DNA of 64,000 nt, from contig JAWXCG010000154.1 of the NCBI GenBank assembly GCA_034440555.1, forward strand, positions 23,396 through 87,395, in the 5' to 3' direction. Positions 7,733-16,025 of this stretch are shown here, piece by piece (positions within the stretch are counted from its first letter, which is position 1; the number at the start of each line of letters is the position of its first letter). A program made the translations under genes and the position numbers. The stretch comes from 0-14-3-00-62-12 sp034440555. GTDB lineage: Bacteria; Pseudomonadota; Gammaproteobacteria; Xanthomonadales; Ahniellaceae. Under the pieces are notes generated by a model, which was not told the origin of the DNA, made no database searches, and saw only the letters and a list, made by a program, of their open reading frames with translations.

Positions 7733-9232
7733 TCAATGACCGGACCCACTGTGACCCGACCCACTCTTGTCCAGAGCGAATTCTTCTTCCGGCGACAGGA
7801 TCAGCCGGTGCCGTCCAACAAAAAAGAAATACACGATGCAAACTACGAACCAGCCAGCCACAAACATGATGCCAGTGCGATAAGTGGCATCGGCGGTCAC
7901 CTGTATGTACAGCGTCACCACCGCGATCAGCATGGTCAGCACTGCGCCCAGTACACCGAACGGACTGCGGTACGGCCGTACCATGTTCGGCCGATTTTTG
8001 CGCAAAAGCACGAACGACAGCCCCTGCATGAAGTACGAAAACATGGCGCCAAATACGGCCATATTCAGCAGCGTGGTACCAAAAACCGCCGTCGCTTTTT
8101 CGGCACCGAGCCCGTACCAAAGCGAAAACATCACGACCAAGGCGACCACGCTGCCAGCAATCATCGCCACATGGGGTGTTCGGCGCGTGCCGTGGGTGAC
8201 CGATAGACCCTGCGGAAAATAGCCCGCGCGACTGAGCGAGTAGATCTGTCGGCCTTTGGCAAAAATGATCGTGTGAAAGCTCGCGACCAGCCCAAGAACT
8301 GCCACCAGCGCCAGAATCTCCGCGATATCCGACCCACCGCCGAAGATGGCGCGCAACCCATCCAGCAGCGGTTCGGTCGACGTGCTGAGTTTGAACGAGC
8401 CGAGACCGACTACGGACGAATTCAGCCACAAGATCATGAACGCTGAAACCAGAAGCGTAAACATGCCCGCCATGATGCCCTTGGGCATGTCGCGTTTGGG
8501 ATCTACAGATTCTTCTGCCGCCAACGGCAACTGCTCGATCGCCAGAAACAGCCACACTGCGAACGGCAATGCGAGGAGCACGCCGTTCACTCCGTTGGGT
8601 AAAAATGGACCGTTGCCCTCAGGCAATTCGACGCCGCCCGGCCCCACGTTCATCGCCCAACGATTGAAGTCCAGATGCCCGACTGACAGTGCCCAAAACG
8701 CAACCAAACAGCCAAGCGCAAGCAGAGTAACCGCCAGTCCAATACGAAAGCTCAGTTCGACACCAATGATATTGAGCCCGACGAAGAAAACATAAAAACC
8801 GATCCACCACAGCGGCTGCCATTCCGGCCCAGTGTGAACAATGCTTCCCATGTAACTGCCAATAAAGAACACGATCACTGCTGGCGTGAGCACGTATTCA
8901 ACGTTCTCCGAAAGACCCGTCAAAAATCCGCCCCATGGCCCCATCGCCGTTCGCGCAAACGAATAGGCACCACCGGTATGCGGCAACGCAGGCGACATTT
9001 CAGCGAGACTGAAGGTCAGGCCAAGATACATTACGCTGATGATGACTGTGGCGATCAGCAGGCTACCCCAGCCCTGTGCCAGGCCAAAATTCCAACCCGA
9101 GAAATGTCCCGAGATCACCGCGCCAACGCCCAATGCCCACAGCGACCAGACGCCGGCATAGCGGCGCAGTCCGCGCTTATCGAAGTAACTCTTGTCTACC
9201 TTGGTATAGGTGACGCCCGATGTCTCTGACAT
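7733..9232 (-). CDS. APC-family amine/amino-acid permease (ethanolamine permease type)
   Basis: A 499-residue integral inner-membrane protein with about twelve hydrophobic segments. The start contains WSLWALGVGAVISGHFSGWN, a pattern I associate with the ethanolamine permease (Eat) branch of the APC superfamily, followed by SPALPHTGGAYSFARTAMGPWGG typical of APC helices 2-3. The product would import a small amine by proton or cation coupling. It starts 12 bases after the hydrolase gene, so the two are surely co-transcribed. Ethanolamine is the favoured substrate because of the alcohol dehydrogenase downstream, but other amines or amino acids cannot be excluded from sequence alone. Confidence 0.9.
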   Translation of the reverse strand: MSETSGVTYTKVDKSYFDKRGLRRYAGVWSLWALGVGAVISGHFSGWNFGLAQGWGSLLIATVIISVMYLGLTFSLAEMSPALPHTGGAYSFARTAMGPWGGFLTGLSENVEYVLTPAVIVFFIGSYMGSIVHTGPEWQPLWWIGFYVFFVGLNIIGVELSFRIGLAVTLLALGCLVAFWALSVGHLDFNRWAMNVGPGGVELPEGNGPFLPNGVNGVLLALPFAVWLFLAIEQLPLAAEESVDPKRDMPKGIMAGMFTLLVSAFMILWLNSSVVGLGSFKLSTSTEPLLDGLRAIFGGGSDIAEILALVAVLGLVASFHTIIFAKGRQIYSLSRAGYFPQGLSVTHGTRRTPHVAMIAGSVVALVVMFSLWYGLGAEKATAVFGTTLLNMAVFGAMFSYFMQGLSFVLLRKNRPNMVRPYRSPFGVLGAVLTMLIAVVTLYIQVTADATYRTGIMFVAGWFVVCIVYFFFVGRHRLILSPEEEFALDKSGSGHSGSGH

Positions 9233-9244
9233 GCACTCCCCCGA

Positions 9245-10084
9245 CTAGTGTTTGGCTGCCTCTGCAGTGATATGCCGCGTCCCCAACGCGGAACTATTGG
9301 TACATCCGTCCAGCGCCCACTTGAAATCGTGTGCCAACCGTCCGGCCCACTGCGTCTGGCCCAGACAATTGCTGATCAGATCGTTGCGCACTTCGATCAT
9401 CGCGCCGGGTAGGCCACGTCGTTCGGCGTGCCGATCGATGCTGTGATACACGCCTTGCTCAGGCGCATACGGAAGATTGTCGCCGACGCAAAGACTGGCA
9501 TCGCGGCGCACGGATTCGAGAATGCGATCGGCCAGACGGCGGTCGCGCCGACTGATCACGCCGACGTGCCAGGGCCGTGATTCGCCGTGGTACTGAGGGG
9601 TGAACGAATGAATCGAAATCACTGCCGTCGCCAGTCCATGCGAAAGTCGTTCGTCAATCAGCGTTTCGATCGCCGCGTGAAACGGTGCGTAAAGCCAGTC
9701 GCTACGCCAGCGGCGCTCAGTCAGCGAAAGGTCCGCATTGCCGGGAACCAGCGTGCCTTCGCTCTCGGTTACGATCGAATCCGCAGCAGCGAGGTCACGG
9801 TTGAGGTCGAGCACCAGTCGCGAATGGGTGGCGAACACCAGCGGTGCATCGAGCAACGCCGATAGTTGCTCGGCCAAGGCAAGAGCGCCGATATCCCAAG
9901 CGATGTGGCGTTGCAAATCGGCAGCCGCAAGACCAAGCCGATCGTAGCCCTGCGGCACGTAGTTGCTGGCATGCTCGCAGATCAGCACGGCAGCACCAGA
10001 ACCCTTGCGGTTGAGAATCGCGACCGGTGCCGCTGCGGTGGATCGGACGAAACCCTGCATGTGCCTGCAACCCGTAAGTGCCAT
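9245..10084 (-). CDS. N-formylglutamate amidohydrolase-family protein
   Basis: A 279-residue hydrolase of the N-formylglutamate amidohydrolase family (zinc-dependent, carboxypeptidase-like fold). Family features visible are VLICEHASNYVP near the N-terminus, HIAWDIGALALAEQLS, ATHSRLVLDLNRD, VISIHSFTP, GVYHSIDRHAERRGLPGAMIEVRNDLI and a C-terminal amphipathic helix. It is the first gene of the operon. The probable role here is release of glutamate from a gamma-glutamyl or N-acyl-glutamate product, closing a gamma-glutamyl cycle. The frame extends into the upstream MITE, so I set the start at the ATG at 10082-10084; the ATG at 10058-10060 is an alternative and neither has a strong ribosome binding site. 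Confidence 0.87.
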   Translation of the reverse strand: MALTGCRHMQGFVRSTAAAPVAILNRKGSGAAVLICEHASNYVPQGYDRLGLAAADLQRHIAWDIGALALAEQLSALLDAPLVFATHSRLVLDLNRDLAAADSIVTESEGTLVPGNADLSLTERRWRSDWLYAPFHAAIETLIDERLSHGLATAVISIHSFTPQYHGESRPWHVGVISRRDRRLADRILESVRRDASLCVGDNLPYAPEQGVYHSIDRHAERRGLPGAMIEVRNDLISNCLGQTQWAGRLAHDFKWALDGCTNSSALGTRHITAEAAKH

Positions 10085-10087
10085 AAA

Positions 10088-10217
10088 GGAAGGTCTGAAT
10101 AAGTCACGACGCCGTCTTCGCCACACTGCTTATGGCTTGCCAGACCCCAAAAACCCTGCGGTTTTTCGCCCCCTGACTCAGGGGCCTATCGCGGCTCCGG
10201 ACTTGTTCAGATGTTCA
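10088..10217. mobile_element. MITE, copy 1 (130 bp, internally shortened)
   Basis: The left end is GGAAGGTCTGAATAAGTC (10088-10105). The right end (10200-10217, read inverted) matches the inverted end of the other two copies with three differences. The interior shares the poly-A/GCGG/poly-T palindrome and the CCCCTGACTCAGGGG palindrome with copies at 15876-16025 and 31823-31973, but about 20 bases are missing. It lies between the operon's first gene and its divergent regulator, so it sits in the promoter region. The flanks TAAA and TTAA are a near match to a 4-base target duplication. No transposase is encoded. Confidence 0.8.
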
Positions 10218-10353
10218 TTAAGTGAAAGTGTAACCAGATGTAACGAGAATTACAGAACGGAGACTATTGCACCTTTCGGTAAAACATCGTACAAACTGAC
10301 ATCGCTGTCAACTGTTTTTGTTGGCGGCTTGAGCAAAAAGGCTGAGATTGCGC

Positions 10354-11208
10354 ATGACGCAGACCGTCGTCGATCAGTTGCGCGAAAGTCTGGGCAGTTT
10401 CCCGGTGACCGAACGCCGGGTGGCGCATCGATTGCTGGCCGAATATCCGATGGCTGGACTGCAGAGTGCCACCGACCTGGCGCGTGCGGTCGGCGTCAGC
10501 ACGCCCACGGTGCTGCGCATGGTGGCTCGTTTGGGTTTCGAGTCTTATGTTGATTTCCAACGACGACTACGCGACGAACTGACCGCGCAGCTGAGTTCTC
10601 CGTTGCAAAAACCCGTGGCGCTGCGCAGCCCAGGTAAAAAGGCGCAGGTGCATGCACACATCGCGCTGGGTGAGGCGGTGGCGCGCAATGTAGAAGAGAC
10701 CTTTGCCAACCTATCCGCACAGGAAGTGGAACAGGTCGTCCGGTTGCTTGGCGATAGAAAGAATCGCGTTCATATGATCGGCGGGCGCTTCACCGACGCA
10801 CTGGCGCGCTACTTGTCGGTGCAGATGTGCATCATTCGACCAGGCGTCAGGCATCTGCAGGATCAGGAAGCCAATTGGCAGGACCAGTTGCTCGACATGG
10901 ATCATCGCGACGTATTGTTGATATTCGATATACGTCGCTACCAGGCTTCTTTGCAGCGACTGGCCGAACTGGCTGCAGCCAAGCAGGTGCGCGTTCTGTT
11001 GATCACTGATCAGTGGCTGTCGCCGATCGCCAAAGTTGCCAAGCATGTGTTGCCGGCACGTGTCGTTGTGCCCTCGGTCTGGGATTCCAGCGCCGCCCTG
11101 ATGGCCATCTGCGAAGCCTTGCTCGCCGCCGTGACCCGTGACAATTGGGACTATGCGCAAAAACGCATTCGCGATCTGGAACGGTTACGCGCCGGTGCAA
11201 AATCATAG
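10354..11208 (+). CDS. RpiR/MurR-family transcriptional regulator (HTH-SIS)
   Basis: A 284-residue regulator with an N-terminal RpiR-type helix-turn-helix (LLAEYPMAGLQSATDLARAVGVSTPTVLRMVARLGF split over about residues 28-65) and a C-terminal SIS domain (VHMIGGRFTDALARYLSVQM, DVLLIFDIRRYQASLQRLAELA, VRVLLITD). SIS domains in this family bind phosphosugars or related small metabolites; some members respond to amine or hydroxy-acid catabolites. Start is the ATG at 10354 (a TTG two codons earlier is also possible). It is divergent from the five-gene operon with a MITE in between, so it is the likely regulator of that operon. Confidence 0.9.
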   Translation: MTQTVVDQLRESLGSFPVTERRVAHRLLAEYPMAGLQSATDLARAVGVSTPTVLRMVARLGFESYVDFQRRLRDELTAQLSSPLQKPVALRSPGKKAQVHAHIALGEAVARNVEETFANLSAQEVEQVVRLLGDRKNRVHMIGGRFTDALARYLSVQMCIIRPGVRHLQDQEANWQDQLLDMDHRDVLLIFDIRRYQASLQRLAELAAAKQVRVLLITDQWLSPIAKVAKHVLPARVVVPSVWDSSAALMAICEALLAAVTRDNWDYAQKRIRDLERLRAGAKS

Positions 11209-11275
11209 GTACAGGTGCGTCAGTCGTAGTCGAGAATCCCTGAAGCACAATTGTCGCACCGCGGCCTGGATGCGC

Positions 11276-11305
11276 GATTCGCCCGACCACGTACACGGGC
11301 GAATC
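11276..11305 (+). terminator. Perfect 10-bp stem-loop after the RpiR-type gene
   Basis: Arms 11276-11285 and 11296-11305 pair perfectly around a 10-base loop, 67 bases after the regulator stop codon and before the next gene. No T-tract is present, so termination is plausible but not proven. Confidence 0.4.
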
Positions 11306-11382
11306 AATGCCAAGCCAGCTCGGTGCTTGACCAGGGCTATCGGCACGCCTTAGCGTTCGGCTCAAGACAACAGGACACAGCA

Positions 11383-14300
11383 ATGCGACTTTCGACTCGA
11401 CGATGCTTTGCACTACTCGCCGCATGCTGGCTCTGCCAAGGCATCCACGCCGAGTCCAAAACTGAAGATCGCTGGAAAGGAATTGAGTACCGGGAAATCG
11501 GCCCGGCAATCGGTGGGCGCATAACACGTGTATCGGGTATTTCGGGCGATCCACTGACTTACTATGCGGCTACAGCACAGGGCGGCGTCTGGAAATCGAG
11601 CAATGGCGGCCAGGACTGGGCGCCGATTTTTGATCAGCAAATCACTCAGTCGATCGGCTCGATCGCGCTGGCGCCGAGCGATCCCAGTGTCGTCTACGTC
11701 GGATCGGGCGAAGCCAACATCCGCGGCAACGTCGCTATCGGCCATGGCATTTTTGTATCGCGCGACGCCGGCAAGTCCTGGCAGCACGTTTGGAAAACCA
11801 AAGGCCAGATAGGCACGATGGCAGTCCATCCGCGCAATAGCGAAATCGCCTATGCCGCCGTGCTCGGCTCGCCGTTCGGCCCCAACCCGGATCGCGGCGT
11901 TTATCGCACCCGCGATGGCGGCAAGACCTGGCAGCAAGTGTTGAAAGTGGATGCCGATACCGGTGCCTCGGATATAGCGATCGACCCGCAGCGACCCGCT
12001 GTCGTTTTTGCTGGAATGTGGCAGGCACGCCGTCAACCTTGGCACTTGAGCACCGCGGGCAAGGGCAGCGGACTGTATCGCTCCGGTGATGGCGGTGACA
12101 CTTGGGAGAAAGTTGAGGCCGAGGGATTGCCCAAGGGCGAATGGGGCAGGATCGGCATTGCGATTGCGCCCAGCGATAGCCTGCGCCTGTATGCGCTGAT
12201 TGAAGCAAAGGAAGGTGGGTTATTCCGATCCGATGACGGCGGTGAAACCTGGAAGCGGCAGAATGCGCAGCGCGCGCTGCAACAGCGCAACTGGTACTTC
12301 TCAACGCTGACGATCGACCCGCGCAACGCAGACATCATCTGGTTTCCGCAGGTACCGCTATTGCGCAGCATCGATGGTGGCAAGACGGTGCAGCAAGTCG
12401 ATGGCACGCGGCATGGCGATCATCACGATGTCTGGATCGACCCAACCGACACACGTCGTATCATCGTTGGCAACGACGGTGGCATCGACCTCTCGCGCGA
12501 CGGCGGCAAGACCTGGTTCGCGCCGCGACTGCCACTGGCGCAGCTGTACAACATCGATGTCGATGATCGTGTTCCGTATCACGTCGGTGGCACCATGCAG
12601 GACGAAGGCACATTCAGTGGCTCGTCCAACAGTCGCTTCGATGATGGCAATACATTGGCCAACTGGATTTATGCCGGTGGCGGCGAAGCCGGAGATTTTC
12701 TGTATGACCGCGGTCAGGTCGGCCACGCCTATGCGGGCGAGTACAGCGGCTATATTTCGCACCACGTCGAAGGCAGCGGCGATTATCGAAACATCAGCGC
12801 CTACCCGTTCAACAATTCGGGCCATGGTGCAGAGGACCTGAAATATCGCATCCAGTGGACGGCGCCCATCGCCGCTTCGCCGCACGATACCAAAGTGATT
12901 TACCACGGCGCCAACGTGCTGCTGCGCAGCCGCGATCAGGGCAGCACCTGGAGCGCGATCAGCCCGGATTTGACGCGCAATGACAAGAGCAAGCAAAGAT
13001 GGTCGGGCGGCCCGATCACTGGCGACAATACCGGTGTGGAAATTTACGACACAATCTTTTCGATAGCAGAATCCCCGCTGCAGAAAGGGTTGATCTGGGT
13101 CGGCAGCGATGATGGCCTGATCCAGCTCAGTCGAAACGATGGCGCGACCTGGTCAAACGTCACCAGCAAGGCCTGGCCGGAGTGGGCGACGGTGGAATCG
13201 ATCGAGCCATCGCGTCGTGATGCCGCGGTTGCGTATGCAGCCATCGACGCGCATCGGATCAACGATTTTCGGCCTCATGTGTTCGTCACGCGTGACTATG
13301 GCCGCAGCTGGAAGCGCATCACGATGGGGCTGCCCGAAGACATGCACGTGTTTGTCGTGCGCGAGGACGAGCGGCGTGCCGGCATGCTTTATCTCGGCGG
13401 CGAACGTGGTGTATTCGTCTCCCACGACGACGGCGCGCAATGGGAATCACTGCAGATGAATCTGCCGCCAGTGGCCGTGGTTGATATCGAGGCCCGACAT
13501 GACGATCTTGTTCTGGGAACGCGCGGTCGCTCGGTTTGGATTCTCGACGACGTGAGTGCACTGCGCGATCTAGATGCGGCCGCGCGTGAGCGCGATCTAC
13601 ATCTGCTGGCGTCAAAACCGGCTGTGCACTTGAGAAAGGGTTGGCGCTGGGACAATCAGGGTGAAATTGAAAGTGCACCCGATGGCGCGCAGATCAGTTA
13701 CTGGTTGAAAGAAAAATCAGCGACACCGCTCATGCTCGAGATTCGCGACGGCTCAGGACTGTTGCTGCGCACACTGCGCAGCGACGCCAAGCCCGCGCGC
13801 TGGCCCGAGGATGATGCCGACGAACCGGCAGCGCCGCCCAAGGCCGCGCTATCGCTCGACGCCGGTTTACATCGCGTGATCTGGGACCTGCGCCACGAAG
13901 GCGCGCGCATTCCCGTGCGCGCCAAGGTCGATCTCGGTGATCCAGAGGAAGGCGCCCCGGTTTTGCCTGGCGTGTATGCACTTCGACTGATTCACGGTGA
14001 TCGGGTGTCTACCGGCAGTATCGAAGTTCGCGCCGATCCCGAGTCGACTGCCAGCATCGCCGACAGGACTGCCGCGTTGCAGTTCCAGCTCGCGCTGCGT
14101 GATGCGTTGAATCGCAATGCCGATGCCATCGACCTCGTTCGTGCGGCACGCGAGCAAAGCGCCGACATCGTCACGCGACTCAAGGAACGCCAGCCAGAAG
14201 TCGTCAAAGCCGCGCAGTCAGTGATCGATCGCAGCGATGCCATCGAAGCGAAGCTGCACAACCCGAAGGCCGAAGTCGTCTACGACATCCTGTCTTTCCC

Positions 14301-14523
14301 TGGAGGTGCGCAGCTTTACTCGCAGATCTCACCCCTGTATGCATTCGCGCTGCAGTCCGATCGCCCACCGCCGCAAGGCCAGCGCGAACGCTGGGCCGAA
14401 CTATCCAGCGAACTCGGCGCACTGCTTGCCGATATCGACGCACTCAAGCGCAACGAAATTGCTGCGCTGGAAAGTGCGTTGGCTACGGCGAGGATTCCGC
14501 GATTGATACTGCCTGAGCATTGA
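11383..14523 (+). CDS. Exported sortilin/BNR-repeat (VPS10-like) beta-propeller protein
   Basis: A 1046-residue exported protein. The ATG at 11383 follows AGGACA and begins a signal peptide (RRCFALLAACWLCQGIHA). Beta-propeller repeats with BNR/Asp-box signatures recur through about residues 50-700, for example SSNGGQDW, SRDAGKSW, TRDGGKTW, RSGDGGDTW, RSDDGGETW, SRDGGKTW and SRDQGSTW. The last 350 residues are a separate region with a predicted helical part. Bacterial proteins of this architecture resemble the propeller of VPS10/sortilin receptors and of xyloglucanases; many are of unknown function and called glycosyl hydrolases only by propeller similarity. I see no catalytic signature, so no enzyme activity is assigned. 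It stands alone between stem-loop structures. Confidence 0.85.
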   Translation: MRLSTRRCFALLAACWLCQGIHAESKTEDRWKGIEYREIGPAIGGRITRVSGISGDPLTYYAATAQGGVWKSSNGGQDWAPIFDQQITQSIGSIALAPSDPSVVYVGSGEANIRGNVAIGHGIFVSRDAGKSWQHVWKTKGQIGTMAVHPRNSEIAYAAVLGSPFGPNPDRGVYRTRDGGKTWQQVLKVDADTGASDIAIDPQRPAVVFAGMWQARRQPWHLSTAGKGSGLYRSGDGGDTWEKVEAEGLPKGEWGRIGIAIAPSDSLRLYALIEAKEGGLFRSDDGGETWKRQNAQRALQQRNWYFSTLTIDPRNADIIWFPQVPLLRSIDGGKTVQQVDGTRHGDHHDVWIDPTDTRRIIVGNDGGIDLSRDGGKTWFAPRLPLAQLYNIDVDDRVPYHVGGTMQDEGTFSGSSNSRFDDGNTLANWIYAGGGEAGDFLYDRGQVGHAYAGEYSGYISHHVEGSGDYRNISAYPFNNSGHGAEDLKYRIQWTAPIAASPHDTKVIYHGANVLLRSRDQGSTWSAISPDLTRNDKSKQRWSGGPITGDNTGVEIYDTIFSIAESPLQKGLIWVGSDDGLIQLSRNDGATWSNVTSKAWPEWATVESIEPSRRDAAVAYAAIDAHRINDFRPHVFVTRDYGRSWKRITMGLPEDMHVFVVREDERRAGMLYLGGERGVFVSHDDGAQWESLQMNLPPVAVVDIEARHDDLVLGTRGRSVWILDDVSALRDLDAAARERDLHLLASKPAVHLRKGWRWDNQGEIESAPDGAQISYWLKEKSATPLMLEIRDGSGLLLRTLRSDAKPARWPEDDADEPAAPPKAALSLDAGLHRVIWDLRHEGARIPVRAKVDLGDPEEGAPVLPGVYALRLIHGDRVSTGSIEVRADPESTASIADRTAALQFQLALRDALNRNADAIDLVRAAREQSADIVTRLKERQPEVVKAAQSVIDRSDAIEAKLHNPKAEVVYDILSFPGGAQLYSQISPLYAFALQSDRPPPQGQRERWAELSSELGALLADIDALKRNEIAALESALATARIPRLILPEH

Positions 14524-14646
14524 CGACGCTGCGCAACATCATGCCACGCGCAGACGCGCTTGCCTTTGCAGGAGCGCACCCCGGCGCGGCAAACCTCAGC
14601 GCAGACCACTGCCCGCGCCGCACCGTACAACCCTGCGTCCCCGTGG

Positions 14647-15228
14647 TTACGGCTTAACAAACAACGCGCGCCAACCGTCCTGACCCAGGCGCCGCAAAGT
14701 TTCAATATTGCGCTCGAAGATCGCTTCGGCCTCGGGAAACGCGGCGACGGCGCGATCGATGCTGGCTTCTCGCAACAGGTGCAATGTTGGATACGGCGCG
14801 CGGTTGGTGGCATGGCTGATGTCGTCGGCAGGGCTGTCGGCGAACTGATATTCGGGATGGAAACTCGCGACTTGTAGCGCACCATCCAGATCCAGTTCGG
14901 CGACGGCGGCTTCGGCCAGCTCCAGAAAATCGTTGTAGTCGAGAAAGTCCTGCAACACGCGCGGATGGATCAGCAGGGTGGTGTCGACCAGCTCCGGGTC
15001 TGCGTCTGCAAGCAAGCGCAGCTCGCGCACCAGATCGTCCATCAGCGCCTGAGCATCTTCGGCCGTGCTTACCACCCAGCGAATCTGGTTCTTGGCGTGC
15101 ACGGCCTTGGCGAATGGACAGAGGTTCTGGCCAATCACCGCGCGCTCCAGCCACAGACGCGTGTTGCCCAGCACCGCGGCCTCGGATGTATCACTGCTAT
15201 CAACAATTGCCGGATGTCGCGAGCTCAT
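14647..15228 (-). CDS. DUF1415 family protein
   Basis: A 193-residue cytosolic protein recognised as DUF1415, a conserved gammaproteobacterial family of unknown function. It shows the family's WLERAVIGQNLCPFAKAVHAK segment (a Cys-Pro motif in a helix), LLIHPRVLQDFLDYNDFL, and VASFHPEYQFAD followed by NRAPYPTLHLLREASIDRA. The frame extends 22 codons upstream, but I take the ATG at 15226-15228 because family members start shortly before the NTRLWLERAV helix. It is divergent from the MAPEG gene with 131 bases between them. Confidence 0.85.
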   Translation of the reverse strand: MSSRHPAIVDSSDTSEAAVLGNTRLWLERAVIGQNLCPFAKAVHAKNQIRWVVSTAEDAQALMDDLVRELRLLADADPELVDTTLLIHPRVLQDFLDYNDFLELAEAAVAELDLDGALQVASFHPEYQFADSPADDISHATNRAPYPTLHLLREASIDRAVAAFPEAEAIFERNIETLRRLGQDGWRALFVKP

Positions 15229-15359
15229 GCCCGGATTGTACGACCAGCACTGGTACCCATTCCCGTTGCCATCCATATGGGACGCAGTCAACACTTGTAT
15301 TCGCTGCGCATTTCGGGTGCAGTGCAGCGCTTCATCACCAGACCCTTCAAAGGAACGCC

Positions 15360-15755
15360 ATGCACCTGCAACCTGCGCTAATCACCCTGCTCAACATTCT
15401 TCTGCTGGTCATGGCTACCTATGCTGTCGGTACCGCGCGCGGGAAGTATGGTGTCAAAGCACCCGCCACCAGCGGACCAGAGGGATTCGAGCTCGCCTTC
15501 CGCGCGCACATGAACACTATTGAGGCCACGGTGATTTTTCTACCGGTATTGTGGCTGGCCGCGATCTACAACCCGCTGACACCAATCTATGTCACCGTGC
15601 TCGGCTACGTCTGGGTTGTCGGCCGCGCGTTGTTCCTGTTCGGTTACTGGCAGGCGGCAAACAAGCGCGGCATGGGGTTCATGGTCGGTACGTTGGGTTG
15701 GCTTGGCCTGACGGTTCTTGCCAGCTGGGGCGTTATCAAGCAGATGCTTGCCTGA
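15360..15755 (+). CDS. MAPEG family membrane protein
   Basis: A 131-residue inner-membrane protein with four hydrophobic segments, in the MAPEG (membrane-associated eicosanoid and glutathione metabolism) family. Characteristic are the helix-1 to helix-2 loop with SGPEGFELAFRAHMNTIEATVIF, where R, H, N and E are conserved, and GYVWVVGRALFLFGYWQAANKRGMGF. Eukaryotic relatives conjugate glutathione; bacterial homologues are poorly defined. The ATG at 15360 follows AAAGGA at good distance. It is monocistronic, with a MITE starting 120 bases after its stop codon. Confidence 0.88.
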   Translation: MHLQPALITLLNILLLVMATYAVGTARGKYGVKAPATSGPEGFELAFRAHMNTIEATVIFLPVLWLAAIYNPLTPIYVTVLGYVWVVGRALFLFGYWQAANKRGMGFMVGTLGWLGLTVLASWGVIKQMLA

Positions 15756-15875
15756 ATTGCTGCACCCCTGCCTACGATTGCGCTAGTCCCATCGCAGTTG
15801 TCTGTGTACAGCGAGGCTCGACCCGACACCATGCTCGCGTTTGATCGGCCGCGCCTCGCAATCAACTCAACTAGG

Positions 15876-16025
15876 GCGGGTCTGAATAAGTCTGCACTTC
15901 GTCTTCGCCGCACTGCTTATTGCTTGCCAAACCCCCGCTCTCAACAGCGGAGCTGGTCAAAACCTGCGGTTTTTCGCCCCCTGACTCAGGGAGCTATCGC
16001 GGCTCCGGACTTGTTCAGAGGTTCC
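15876..16025. mobile_element. MITE, copy 2 (150 bp)
   Basis: The left end is GGCGGGTCTGAATAAGTC (15876-15893); the right end, read inverted, is GGAACCTCTGAACAAGTC (16008-16025). The ends match over 18 bases with few differences and resemble IS5-family termini as I remember them (GGAAGGTGCGAACAAG). CTAG precedes the left end. The interior carries two short palindromes able to form hairpins on either strand. The right end overlaps the last codons and stop of the minus-strand membrane-protein gene. Confidence 0.85.

Noticed and set aside
14561..14600. Third REP-like family (GGAGCGCACC-type) at 3546 and 14568
   Set aside because: Two weakly similar copies are not enough to define a family by eye.
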